This document shows, in pieces, positions 26,148 to 34,990 of a DNA stretch of 64,000 nt. The position numbers and the translations under genes were made by a program. Origin of the DNA: Pseudomonas lactis (lineage in GTDB: Bacteria; Pseudomonadota; Gammaproteobacteria; Pseudomonadales; Pseudomonadaceae); assembly GCF_001439845.1 (NCBI RefSeq), contig NZ_JYLO01000016.1, forward strand, positions 62,001 to 126,000, given 5' to 3'. A model generated the notes under the pieces. It made no database searches and was not told the DNA's origin. It worked only from the letters and a program-made list of their open reading frames with translations. The number at the start of each line of letters is the position of its first letter. Position 1 is the first letter of the stretch.

Positions 26148-28268
26148 GTGTATCTAGGCCCCCCTCCTCGCTCATCACTGTTATTGATGCTGGCGTGCGC
26201 TACCTGCGCGCAAGCCGACGATCTATTCCTCGACAGCCAGCCGCTGCCGCAGGTCTTGACCGCCACGCGCCTCAAGCAATCGGCCGCCGCCGTGCCCGGC
26301 AGCATGACGGTGATCGACAGTGAGCTGATCAAGGCCAGCGGCGCCCGGGACATTTCGGAACTGCTGCGGCTGGTCCCGGGGATGATGGTCGGCTACACCA
26401 GCGGTAACCAGGCCTCAGTGAATTACCACGGCACCAGCGCCAGCGATGCACGGCGCATGCAGGTGCTGATCGATGGGCGCTCGGTCTACCGCGCCGGCCT
26501 GGCCACGGTGGATTGGAGCGATATCCCGGTGGCCATGGAGGATATCGAGCGCATCGAGGTGTTTCGCGGCCCCAACACGGTCAGCTACGGTGCCAATGCG
26601 CTGATGGCGGTGGTGAATATCCTCACCCGCTCGCCGGCCAACAGCCACGGCTCGCGGGTAAAGGTCATCCGTGGCGAGCGTGGCATCAATGACTTCTATG
26701 CCAGCCAGGGTGTGGGCTGGGAGACCGGCGATTTGCGCTTGTCCCTGTCCGGGCAACAGGACGATGGTTTTGACAGCGACGCGGCCGGCGCCGACCGCCG
26801 TGACGGGCGTCGTCTCAACCGTTTCAGCCTGGCGGTGAGCCAGACCTTGAACGCGCAACAAAGCCTCGACTGGCAACTGAACGTCAAGGAAGGCACCAAC
26901 CAACGCCCATACACCTACACCCCAGTGTTTGCCGGGATTACCGAAGGCGGCAGCAATTCCGACGTCACCGCCAAAGACTACGCGGGCTCCCTGCGCTGGA
27001 ACTTTGACTTCAACCCCGATCACAGCCTGTATATCCAGGGCTCGGCACAGCAATGGGACCGCAAGCAAATCTGGAAAGCCTGTGACGCCAAGGTCTCGTT
27101 CAGCCCTGAATTGACCCAGCTATGGCAGCTCAACCCCAACTATGCCGAATTGCTGGCGCGGCACATGGACACTTACAGCCAAGGCTCCGCCCCACCAGGT
27201 AACGCCGCCGAACAGGCCTTGGCCAACCAGGTGCTGGACCAGTGGCGCAACGGCGCCAACCAGAGCGTATGCGGCGATATCGACCAGAGCACCCGTGAAA
27301 GCCGCTACGACCTGGAGATCCAGGACACGCTCAGCCTCTCCGACAGCCTGCGCCTGGTCAGCGGCGTGAATTACCGCTACGACCGCGCCGATTCCGAGAC
27401 CTACTTCAATGGCACCCTGGACGACACCACCTGGCGCCTGTTCGGGCACTTGGAATGGCGCGCCAGCGAGCACTGGCTGCTACAAGGTGGCGCCATGTAC
27501 GAAGACACCCACCTGAGCGGCAACTCGCTGACCCCACGTGTGGCGGTCAATTACCTGATCAACCCCCGCCACGGCTTGCGCGCGGTTTACTCCGAGGCGA
27601 TCCGCTCGCCGGACATGTTCGAGAACAACGTCAACTGGAGCTACCGTGTCACCAATCTCAGCTCCCCGACCTACGGGCAAAACGCCGGGCAATATTTTGT
27701 CGTGACGCGCGGCCCCGGCAACCTCGACAAAGAGTTGATGCGCTCACGCGAGCTGGGCTACAACGGCTTCTTTGCCGAGCTGGGGCTGAATGTCGACGTG
27801 AAGCTGTTCTATGACGAAATCACCGACATGATCAGCTCGCCGCTGCGCAACAACCAATACATCGCCAGCAACGCCAACAGTGCGCGCTTTAGCGGTGCCG
27901 AGTCGCAGTTCGACTGGCGTGTGAGTAACGCCGACCGCCTGCGCCTGACCTATGCTTATGTAGACGCCACCTCCAGCAACCCGCGGGACAAAGCGCAAAC
28001 CGCGCGTAACAGCGGCTCGGCCGGTTGGCTGCGTGAATGGGGCCAGGGTTGGTCCAGCGCCTTGTTCTACTATGGCGACGACGCACTCAACCAGTATCGC
28101 TTCCAGCGGGTCGACCTGCGGGTGGCCAAGCGCATTGCCGTAGGCAAAACCAATGTGGAGCTGGCGGGCATGTTGCAACAACGCCTGGATAACCAGCCCA
28201 CCACCTGGGCCGACAACAACTACGACCATCGCCACGTTCTCTACTTCAGCGCCGAGCTGGACTTCTGA
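26148..28268 (+). CDS. TonB-dependent outer-membrane receptor
   Basis: This 706-residue receptor starts at GTG (AAGG eight bases upstream) with a signal peptide ending near CATCAQA-DD. A plug domain covers roughly residues 45-150 (AVPGSMTVIDSELIKASGARDISELLRLVPGM; IEVFRGPNTVSYGANALMAVVNILT), followed by a beta-barrel ending in the outer-membrane signature FSAELDF. There is no N-terminal signalling domain of the FecA/FpvA kind. A cysteine-bracketed extracellular loop (KACDAK...QSVCGD, about 85 residues apart) is unusual and may be disulfide-closed. The stop is followed within 1 bp by the start of a periplasmic binding-protein gene and then a hybrid kinase, suggesting one uptake-and-sensing system. 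Ligand unknown. Confidence 0.9.
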   Translation: MYLGPPPRSSLLLMLACATCAQADDLFLDSQPLPQVLTATRLKQSAAAVPGSMTVIDSELIKASGARDISELLRLVPGMMVGYTSGNQASVNYHGTSASDARRMQVLIDGRSVYRAGLATVDWSDIPVAMEDIERIEVFRGPNTVSYGANALMAVVNILTRSPANSHGSRVKVIRGERGINDFYASQGVGWETGDLRLSLSGQQDDGFDSDAAGADRRDGRRLNRFSLAVSQTLNAQQSLDWQLNVKEGTNQRPYTYTPVFAGITEGGSNSDVTAKDYAGSLRWNFDFNPDHSLYIQGSAQQWDRKQIWKACDAKVSFSPELTQLWQLNPNYAELLARHMDTYSQGSAPPGNAAEQALANQVLDQWRNGANQSVCGDIDQSTRESRYDLEIQDTLSLSDSLRLVSGVNYRYDRADSETYFNGTLDDTTWRLFGHLEWRASEHWLLQGGAMYEDTHLSGNSLTPRVAVNYLINPRHGLRAVYSEAIRSPDMFENNVNWSYRVTNLSSPTYGQNAGQYFVVTRGPGNLDKELMRSRELGYNGFFAELGLNVDVKLFYDEITDMISSPLRNNQYIASNANSARFSGAESQFDWRVSNADRLRLTYAYVDATSSNPRDKAQTARNSGSAGWLREWGQGWSSALFYYGDDALNQYRFQRVDLRVAKRIAVGKTNVELAGMLQQRLDNQPTTWADNNYDHRHVLYFSAELDF

Positions 28269-28269
28269 C

Positions 28270-29199
28270 ATGGCCGATCAGTCACGGATGACCCTCTTCT
28301 TGGTTTCACGGTTGTGGCGCCGCGGCCTGCTGCTCGCGTGCCTGTTGCTGGCGGTGCCGGCGTGGAGCGCCAACATCCTGCTGACGGCCGCCGAAGACAG
28401 CGCCGGCGTGCGCGCCTTTACCCAGGCTCTTGCCCAGCAGCGTCCCGACGACCAGGTCAGCTTCACCCCCCTCAACGAGTTGCCAGCGCCCAGGGACGTG
28501 CCCGCCAGCACCCGCTTGATCCTCCTTGACCTGCCCGGCCTCGACTGGCGCTTGCAGGACACCCAGGGGCCGCCCACCCTGGTATTGCGCATCAGCCGCC
28601 TCCAGGCCCGGCAACGCCTGGGCAATACGCACCCGGCGAAAATCAGCCTGTTGTGGAGCGACCCGCCCCTGGAACGTCAGTTGCGCCTGATCGCCCATAT
28701 CCTGCCCCAGGCCCAGCGCGTTGGCGTGCTTTACGATGCGGGCAGTGAGTTCCTGCTGCGCGAACTGATTCAGTCCGCCAAGCCCATCGGCCTGCAAATC
28801 GTGCCCCAGCTCTGGGACAACACCAGTGACAGCCGCCCGCTGCAAAACCTGTTCAAGAACAGCGACGTGTTACTGGGCCTGGACGACCCGAACCTGTACA
28901 ACCCCAAGACTGTAAAAAACCTGTTGCTGAGCAGTTACGCCCAACAACTGCCGTTGGTGGGGCCCAATGCCGGGTTTGTGCGGGCCGGCAGCCTGGCCAG
29001 CACCTACAGCGATCAGGCCGACTGGCTCGCCGTGCTGGGCCACCTGCTGGACCAGCCGCCGGCCAATTGGCCGCACACGCTCTACCCGCAACACTTCAAA
29101 GTCGTAGGCAACCCGCAAGTGGCGCGCTCACTGGGCATCGAACAGGTCGATGAAGTCGCCGTTGCCGCCCGCTTGGCCGAAGGAGAACAACGTCCATGA
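28270..29199 (+). CDS. Periplasmic ABC_sub_bind-like binding protein
   Basis: Starting one base after the receptor's stop, this 309-residue protein has a signal peptide (LLLACLLLAVPAWS-ANIL). The fold pattern (ILPQAQRVGVLYDAGSEFLLRELIQ; DVLLGLDDPNLYNPKTVKNLLLSSYAQQLPLVGPN) resembles the ABC transporter substrate-binding family often found with tryptophan/tyrosine-type or signalling systems. No ABC permease or ATPase gene is adjacent. Instead its TGA overlaps the ATG of a hybrid kinase. The likely role is to present a ligand to the kinase's periplasmic domain (inference). The family assignment is moderate because the sequence is divergent. Confidence 0.8.
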   Translation: MADQSRMTLFLVSRLWRRGLLLACLLLAVPAWSANILLTAAEDSAGVRAFTQALAQQRPDDQVSFTPLNELPAPRDVPASTRLILLDLPGLDWRLQDTQGPPTLVLRISRLQARQRLGNTHPAKISLLWSDPPLERQLRLIAHILPQAQRVGVLYDAGSEFLLRELIQSAKPIGLQIVPQLWDNTSDSRPLQNLFKNSDVLLGLDDPNLYNPKTVKNLLLSSYAQQLPLVGPNAGFVRAGSLASTYSDQADWLAVLGHLLDQPPANWPHTLYPQHFKVVGNPQVARSLGIEQVDEVAVAARLAEGEQRP

Positions 29200-31097
29200 C
29201 CTTGCGTCGTCGTTGGGATATCAACACCCGCACCCAGCTCATCACCCTGGGCCCCGCGCTGCTGTTGACCCTGCTGCTCATCACCTTCTTCACCTTTGTG
29301 CGCATCCAGGATTTGCGCCAGGAACTGGACCACACCGGTCAATTGATCGCCAACCAGCTGGCGCCCGCCACTGAGTACGGCGTGATTTCCGGCAACAACG
29401 ACGTGCTTGAATCCCTGCTGCGTGCAACCCTGGCCACGCCCCATGTACGCTTCCTCGAGATCCAGGACAGCGCCGAGAACATCCTGGTGTACGTGGAGCA
29501 GCCGTCCGAGCGACATGATCGCTCGCTGTCAGTGAAAGTGTTCCAGGCACCGATCCGCCTGCAACACATCCAGCTCAACAATGACTTTTTCCAGGACAAC
29601 CTCAACGAACCCAAGGCCCCCCGCGCGGACTACCTGGGGCGGGTGATCGTGGGCATGTCCAATGATGCGTTCAGCCAGCGCCAGCAGGAGATCCTGTTCA
29701 AGGCCGGGATCCTGGCGTTGTTCGCCCTGCTGTTTACCTTCCTGCTGGCGCGGCGCTTGTCGGCGAGCCTGTCAAAGCCGATCAGCGCCATGGGGCATGC
29801 GGTCAAGGCCATCCAGCAAGGCGATTACAAGACGCCACTGCCCATCGTCGATGACTCGGAACTGGGCGACCTCTCGCGGCATATCAACAACCTGGCCGAG
29901 GGTCTTCAACAGGCCAGTCGCGAACAGCAACAAGCCATGGCCCAGTTGATCCAGACCCGTGAAGAAGCCGAACGGGCGAACAATGCCAAGTCGGATTTCC
30001 TGGCGATGATGAGCCATGAACTGCGCACGCCCATGAATGGCGTGCTGGGCATGCTGCAACTGCTGGAAACCACCGAGATGACCGAGGAGCAGACCGAGTA
30101 TGCGGCGCTGGCTTCGGAGTCTACCGAGCACTTGCTCAAGGTGATCAATGACATCCTCGACTTCTCACGCATTGAACGCGCCGCACTGGAACTGGAACAT
30201 ATTCCGTTCAACCTCGCCGACCTTATCAACAGCTGCGCCCAGGCGTTCCAGCACAGTGCCCAGCAGCGCGGGCTGAGCCTGGAGTTGCCCATCCCCATGG
30301 GCCTGGAAGCCCTGCGGGTGCGCGGCGACCCGACACGGATCCGCCAGATCCTGGTGAACCTGATCGGCAACGCACTGAAATTTACCGAACGAGGCAGCGT
30401 GACCGTCGAGCCCCACTGGCAAACCCTGGACCATGAGTTGGTGTGGTTCACCTGCACCGTGCGCGACAGCGGCATTGGCATTTCCGCTGAACGCCTGGAA
30501 TTGATGTTCGATGCATTCCAGCAAGCCGACAGTTCGATTTCCAGGCGTTACGGTGGAACAGGCCTGGGCCTGCCGATTGCGCGCACCCTGGCCGAGCGCA
30601 TGGGAGGTACCTTGCGCGCCCAGAGCGAAGAGGATCGAGGCTCGGTGTTCACCCTGGAAATTCCGCTGGCCATCGACCAGCAGCATGTGCCGGTGGCCGC
30701 TCCTGACGCACTCGGCAAAGCCAGCGCCGGCGACGGGCGCCACGTGCTGCTGGTGGAAGACAACCCGGTCAACCGCACCGTGGTCGAAGCGATGCTGCGC
30801 AGCCTGGGCTATGAAGTCAGCCTGGCCACGGACGGTGCCGAGGCGATCCGCAGCGCCGAGAGCCTGATTTTCACCGCCATCCTGATGGATTGCCGCCTGC
30901 CCTTGATCGATGGCTACGAAGCCACGCGGCAGATTCGCCAGTTGCCCGGCTGCGCCGATCTACCGATCATCGCCCTGACGGCCAACGCCTTGCAGGGCGA
31001 CCGCGAAGCGTGCCTGGCAGCCGGAATGAACGATTACCTGGCCAAGCCGTTCAAACGCACGGATTTGCAGCAAATCCTACAGCGTTGGGTGCAGTAG
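29196..31097 (+). CDS. Hybrid sensor histidine kinase with periplasmic CHASE8-like domain
   Basis: This 633-residue hybrid kinase has membrane segments at about 14-37 and 168-186 enclosing a periplasmic domain of about 130 residues (GQLIANQLAPATEYGVISGN) that looks like CHASE8. HAMP, HisKA (H274 in MMSHELRTPMNG), HATPase (LVNLIGNALKFTERG, GGTGLGLPIA) and a C-terminal receiver (phosphoacceptor D565 in ILMDCRLPLIDG) follow. There is no HPt domain, so phosphate must pass to a separate HPt protein. Its place directly upstream of fabA matches PA1611 in PAO1, which is reported to interact with RetS and feed HptB; orthology is inferred from position and architecture only. The ATG overlaps the binding-protein stop. 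Confidence 0.92.
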   Translation: MTLRRRWDINTRTQLITLGPALLLTLLLITFFTFVRIQDLRQELDHTGQLIANQLAPATEYGVISGNNDVLESLLRATLATPHVRFLEIQDSAENILVYVEQPSERHDRSLSVKVFQAPIRLQHIQLNNDFFQDNLNEPKAPRADYLGRVIVGMSNDAFSQRQQEILFKAGILALFALLFTFLLARRLSASLSKPISAMGHAVKAIQQGDYKTPLPIVDDSELGDLSRHINNLAEGLQQASREQQQAMAQLIQTREEAERANNAKSDFLAMMSHELRTPMNGVLGMLQLLETTEMTEEQTEYAALASESTEHLLKVINDILDFSRIERAALELEHIPFNLADLINSCAQAFQHSAQQRGLSLELPIPMGLEALRVRGDPTRIRQILVNLIGNALKFTERGSVTVEPHWQTLDHELVWFTCTVRDSGIGISAERLELMFDAFQQADSSISRRYGGTGLGLPIARTLAERMGGTLRAQSEEDRGSVFTLEIPLAIDQQHVPVAAPDALGKASAGDGRHVLLVEDNPVNRTVVEAMLRSLGYEVSLATDGAEAIRSAESLIFTAILMDCRLPLIDGYEATRQIRQLPGCADLPIIALTANALQGDREACLAAGMNDYLAKPFKRTDLQQILQRWVQ

Positions 31098-31161
31098 CGC
31101 CGCGCCATCAGCCAACTGCGACTGGCGTGAAAGACGAAAGTGCGGCAGTCTTAGGCACCCG

Positions 31162-31189
31162 AACGGGCCGATAAACAGGCCCGGTTTAA
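31162..31189 (+). terminator. Probable terminator after the hybrid kinase
   Basis: The stem CGGGCC/GGCCCG with an 8-nt loop is followed by GTTTAAAATTT. It separates the receptor-kinase operon from fabA. Confidence 0.5.
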
Positions 31190-31197
31190 AATTTCAG

Positions 31198-31211
31198 TGA
31201 ACAAGTGTACA
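31198..31211. promoter_or_regulatory. Candidate DesT/FabR-type operator upstream of fabA
   Basis: TGAACAAGTGTACA is a near-palindrome (TG-ACA...TGT-CA) in the fabA leader. It resembles the palindromes bound by the unsaturated-fatty-acid regulators FabR and DesT, which control fabA/fabB in gammaproteobacteria. Only the resemblance is seen here. Confidence 0.4.
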
Positions 31212-31346
31212 TTCAGTGCCTTGCCGCTGTGACTTTCACTACAACGCAATAGTCTATGTGTAGGCTGCCGCTATGAGGCATGAACGCTTCATTCGGTTCG
31301 GGAAGATTTGCCCTACCCTGCCGCATGGGATTATTGAGGAGCTCGC

Positions 31347-31862
31347 ATGACCAAACAAAACGCCTTTACTCGGGAAGACCTGCTGCGCTGCAGTCGCGGT
31401 GAGCTGTTCGGCCCAGGTAACGCGCAACTGCCCGCCCCGAACATGCTGATGGTGGATCGCATCACCCATATCAGCGAAGAGGGTGGCAAGTACGGCAAAG
31501 GTGAATTGGTCGCCGAGCTGGATATCACCCCTGACCTGTGGTTCTTCGCGTGCCACTTCGAAGGCGACCCTGTGATGCCAGGCTGCCTGGGTCTTGACGC
31601 CATGTGGCAGTTGGTCGGTTTCTACCTGGGTTGGCAAGGCCTGCCGGGCCGCGGTCGCGCCCTGGGTTCGGGCGAAGTGAAGTTCTTTGGCCAGGTACTG
31701 CCGAGCGCCAAGAAAGTCACCTATAACATTCAAATCAAGCGCGTCCTCAAGGGCAAGCTGAACCTGGCCATCGCCGACGGTTCGGTGACTGTCGACGGTC
31801 GCGAGATCTATACTGCCGAAGGCCTTCGGGTCGGCGTATTCACTTCCACTGACAACTTTTAA
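31347..31862 (+). CDS. fabA: 3-hydroxydecanoyl-ACP dehydratase/isomerase FabA
   Basis: This 171-residue hotdog enzyme dehydrates 3-hydroxydecanoyl-ACP and isomerises the product to cis-3-decenoyl-ACP, the entry to unsaturated fatty acids. The active-site residues H70 (FACHFEGDPVMPG) and D84 (GLDAMWQ) sit at the same positions as in characterised FabA. The length matches exactly. A strong ribosome-binding site (TTGAGGAG) precedes the ATG. fabB follows 11 bp after the stop, so the two form the usual fabAB operon. Confidence 0.98.
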   Translation: MTKQNAFTREDLLRCSRGELFGPGNAQLPAPNMLMVDRITHISEEGGKYGKGELVAELDITPDLWFFACHFEGDPVMPGCLGLDAMWQLVGFYLGWQGLPGRGRALGSGEVKFFGQVLPSAKKVTYNIQIKRVLKGKLNLAIADGSVTVDGREIYTAEGLRVGVFTSTDNF

Positions 31863-31873
31863 GGGTTATCCGC

Positions 31874-33094
31874 ATGCGCCGCGTCGTTATCACTGGTCTG
31901 GGCATCGTTTCTTGCCTGGGCAATGACAAAGAGACCGTCACCGCTAACCTGCGTGCAAGTCGCCCTGGCATCCGCTTCAACCCGGAATATGCCGAAATGG
32001 GTCTGCGTAGCCAGGTTTCCGGCTCCATTGACCTGCCCCTCGAAGAACTGATCGATCGCAAGATCTATCGCTTCGTCGGCCATGCTGCCGCCTACGCCTA
32101 CCTGGCCATGAAAGACGCGATCGCCGACTCCGGCCTGAGCGAAGACCAGGTTTCGAACGTACGCACCGGCCTGATCGCCGGCTCCGGCGGCGCATCGACC
32201 CTCAACCAGATGGAAGCGCTGGACATCCTGCGCGAAAAAGGCGTGAAGCGCGTCGGCCCGTACCGTGTCACGCGGACCATGGGCAGCACCGTTTCCGCCT
32301 GCCTGGCCACGCCCTTCCAGATCAAGGGCGTGAACTACTCGATCTCCTCCGCGTGCGCCACCAGCGCCCACTGCATCGGGACTGCCGTTGAGCAGATCCA
32401 ACTGGGCAAGCAGGACATCGTATTCGCCGGCGGCGGTGAAGAAGAGCATTGGAGCCAGTCGTTCCTGTTCGACGCCATGGGTGCATTGTCCACCCAGTAC
32501 AACGAAACCCCAGAAAAAGCTTCCCGCGCTTACGACGCCAAGCGTGACGGTTTCGTCATCGCCGGCGGTGGCGGCATGGTGGTGGTCGAGGAGCTGGAAC
32601 ACGCCCTGGCCCGTGGCGCCAAGATCTACGCGGAAATCGTTGGCTACGGCGCGACGTCCGACGGCTACGACATGGTTGCGCCAAGCGGTGAAGGCGCCAT
32701 CCGCTGCATGCAGATGGCAATGTCCACCGTCGACACCCCAATCGACTACCTCAACACCCACGGCACCTCGACCCCGGTCGGCGATGCCAAGGAAATGGAA
32801 GGCGTGCGCGCGGTATTCGGCGACAAGGCTCCGAAGATCAGCTCCACCAAGAGCCTGTCGGGTCACTCCCTGGGCGCCGCTGGCGTTCACGAAGCGATCT
32901 ACTGCCTGCTGATGATGGAAGGCAACTTCATGGCCGGCTCGGCCAACATCGACGAAATTGATCCGGTTGTGGCCGATATGCCGATCCTGACCAAGACCGT
33001 TGAAAACGCCAAGATCGACACCGTGATGAGCAACAGCTTTGGCTTCGGTGGCACCAATGCCACCCTGGTACTGAAGCGCTGGCAGGGCAAGTAA
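31874..33094 (+). CDS. fabB: 3-oxoacyl-ACP synthase I FabB
   Basis: This 406-residue beta-ketoacyl-ACP synthase elongates the cis-unsaturated intermediate made by FabA. The nucleophile C161 lies in SISSACATSAHCIG, and the two catalytic histidines are in NTHGTSTPVGD and LSGHSLGAAG, giving the Cys-His-His triad. The glycine-rich end SFGFGGTNATLVLK is typical. It is co-transcribed with fabA and closed by a strong terminator hairpin 22 bp after the stop. Confidence 0.98.
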   Translation: MRRVVITGLGIVSCLGNDKETVTANLRASRPGIRFNPEYAEMGLRSQVSGSIDLPLEELIDRKIYRFVGHAAAYAYLAMKDAIADSGLSEDQVSNVRTGLIAGSGGASTLNQMEALDILREKGVKRVGPYRVTRTMGSTVSACLATPFQIKGVNYSISSACATSAHCIGTAVEQIQLGKQDIVFAGGGEEEHWSQSFLFDAMGALSTQYNETPEKASRAYDAKRDGFVIAGGGGMVVVEELEHALARGAKIYAEIVGYGATSDGYDMVAPSGEGAIRCMQMAMSTVDTPIDYLNTHGTSTPVGDAKEMEGVRAVFGDKAPKISSTKSLSGHSLGAAGVHEAIYCLLMMEGNFMAGSANIDEIDPVVADMPILTKTVENAKIDTVMSNSFGFGGTNATLVLKRWQGK

Positions 33095-33115
33095 GCCCCG
33101 CAGGTTGATCACATG

Positions 33116-33146
33116 AAAAAGCCCCGACTGGTTCGGGGCTTTTTTT
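33116..33146 (+). terminator. Rho-independent terminator of fabAB
   Basis: The stem AAGCCCCGA...TTCGGGGCTT with loop CTGG is followed by a run of seven T. Confidence 0.95.
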
Positions 33147-33175
33147 GTGCTTTGATTTGAAACCGCGTCGCCTTC

Positions 33176-33246
33176 ATCGCAGGCAAGCCAGCTCCCACCT
33201 TTGAATTGTGAATACAGTCAAATGTGGGAGCTGGCTTGCCTGCGAA
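33176..33246. repeat. Paired inverted REPs (inward GTGGGAG architecture)
   Basis: ATCGCAGGCAAGCCAGCTCC on the left and its inverted copy on the right have the GTGGGAG ends facing inward across a 24-nt spacer that itself has dyad symmetry (TTTGA...TCAAA). It lies between the convergent fabB and chemoreceptor genes. Confidence 0.85.
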
Positions 33247-33268
33247 TGGGCCAACCCGGTTCCCCGCC

Positions 33269-34894
33269 CTACACCGAAAACCGCGCCACCATCGAATTCA
33301 AATCCACCGCCAACCGCGACAACTCCTGGCTCGCTGCACTGGTCTGGTTGGCCCCGGTCGATGTCTGGTGCGCCAGGTCGCGGATATTCATCAGGTTACG
33401 ATCCACCTCCCGCGCCACCGCCGCCTGCTCCTCCGAGGCACTGGCAATCACCAGGTTGCGTTCGTTGATCAAGGTGAATGCCGAGGCAATCTCTTCCAGG
33501 GCCATGCCCGCCGATTTGGCGATGTCCAACGTGGACCGCGCCCGCGTGTTGCTCTGCTGCATCGAGCTGACAGCCTGGTCGGTGCCCTGCTGAATGCCGC
33601 TGATCATCTGTTCGATTTCCTGGGTCGACTGTTGCGTGCGATGGGCCAAGGCCCGCACCTCATCGGCCACCACCGCAAACCCGCGCCCGGCGTCACCCGC
33701 TCGCGCCGCCTCAATCGCCGCGTTCAATGCCAGCAGGTTGGTTTGTTCGGCAATCGAGCGAATCACATCCAGCACTGTGCTGATGCCATAGACCTTTTGC
33801 GCCAGCGCTTCGACCTGGGTCACATTGGCGGTCACATCGGTCGCGAGGGCTTCAATCGACACCACCGTCTGCTGCACCTGTTCACGCCCTTGCTGGGCAA
33901 TGCGGTCGGATTCGCGAGACGCCTGGGAAGTGGCCACGGCATTGCTCGCCACCTCCTCCACCGCCACCGTCATCTGATTGACCGCCGTGGCCGCCTGTTC
34001 GATTTCCTGGTTCTGCTGGTGCAAACCGCGGGTCGCATCCTCAGTGACGCAACTGAGCTCTTCGGAAGCCGACGCCAATTGGTTCGACGATTCCGATATT
34101 CGCCGGATAGTGTCGCGCAGGCTCTCCTGCATGCGCTTGAGCGCCTGCTGCAAGCGCGCCGGCTCGTCGCTGCCACTGAGCTTGATCTCGCCAGTTAAAT
34201 CGCCGCTGGCAACGCCCTGGGCTACTTTCAACGATTGCGCCAGCGGTAGCACGATGCTACGCGTCAGCCACACGGCCAGGCCGATCGTGATCAACGCTGT
34301 GACGCCAATCATGACCATCACCCAGACCCGCGACTGGCTGAACACCTGCTGTGCCAGCCGGGCGGCCTCGTTGGCGCTGGACTTGTTCAGATTGACCAGC
34401 TCACGCAGGGTGACGGCCATTTGGTCGGCCATCTGATTCATTTCGCCATTGACCACCGCAATGGCCTCCTCCAGCCGATTGGCCTTGGATAGGCCCACCA
34501 CCTGCTCCTGGCGTTGCAGGTACTGCTGCTCCTCGACCTTGAAGCGATCAAACAGCACGCGCTCTTCAGGCAAGACGATCAACGCCTCGTACACGCCTTC
34601 CGCGTGGTGCAAACCGGTTTTGATCTCGGCGATTTTCTGCTCGTTCTGCGCCACCGCCTGGGGGTCGCGGTTGACCAGCAAGCGCAACGTCAGCGCCCGA
34701 ATACGCAACACATCCTGGTTCATCTCCCCTACCGCCATCACGCTGGGCAGCCAGTTGGTCTCCACCTGGTCCGACTGCTGGCGCATGTTGGCCATCTGCA
34801 ACAGGGCAAAGCCGCCCAAGACGAACACCATCAACGCCAGCACACCAAAGCCCAGGCCGGCGCGAGGGGCGATATTCAAACTGCGGATATTCAT
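33269..34894 (-). CDS. Methyl-accepting chemotaxis protein with four-helix-bundle sensor
   Basis: From the ATG at MNIRSLNIAPRAG, with GGAAGGAA upstream, the receptor has 541 residues. Membrane segments lie near residues 11-33 and 191-213. The 155-residue periplasmic part (DQVETNWLPSVMAVGEMNQDVLRIR) matches the four-helix-bundle (4HB_MCP) type. HAMP and the signalling domain follow, with tip ALNAAIEAARAGDAGRGFAV. No C-terminal CheR-binding pentapeptide is visible. PAO1 also has a chemoreceptor next to fabB (PA1608), consistent with this synteny. Ligand unknown. Confidence 0.92.
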   Translation of the reverse strand: MNIRSLNIAPRAGLGFGVLALMVFVLGGFALLQMANMRQQSDQVETNWLPSVMAVGEMNQDVLRIRALTLRLLVNRDPQAVAQNEQKIAEIKTGLHHAEGVYEALIVLPEERVLFDRFKVEEQQYLQRQEQVVGLSKANRLEEAIAVVNGEMNQMADQMAVTLRELVNLNKSSANEAARLAQQVFSQSRVWVMVMIGVTALITIGLAVWLTRSIVLPLAQSLKVAQGVASGDLTGEIKLSGSDEPARLQQALKRMQESLRDTIRRISESSNQLASASEELSCVTEDATRGLHQQNQEIEQAATAVNQMTVAVEEVASNAVATSQASRESDRIAQQGREQVQQTVVSIEALATDVTANVTQVEALAQKVYGISTVLDVIRSIAEQTNLLALNAAIEAARAGDAGRGFAVVADEVRALAHRTQQSTQEIEQMISGIQQGTDQAVSSMQQSNTRARSTLDIAKSAGMALEEIASAFTLINERNLVIASASEEQAAVAREVDRNLMNIRDLAHQTSTGANQTSAASQELSRLAVDLNSMVARFSV

Positions 34895-34990
34895 GCCAGG
34901 GTTCCTTCCAAAAGTACTGCATCCACCTGCAGCGGGTCTCTTGGACGTTATCGGCACCTCAGGGCATTGGCATAAGACCAAAACGCGATA

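Noticed and set aside
33224..34198. A 324-codon plus-strand frame beginning inside a REP and antisense to a chemoreceptor
   Set aside because: Starts within a repeat and mirrors the conserved signalling domain.
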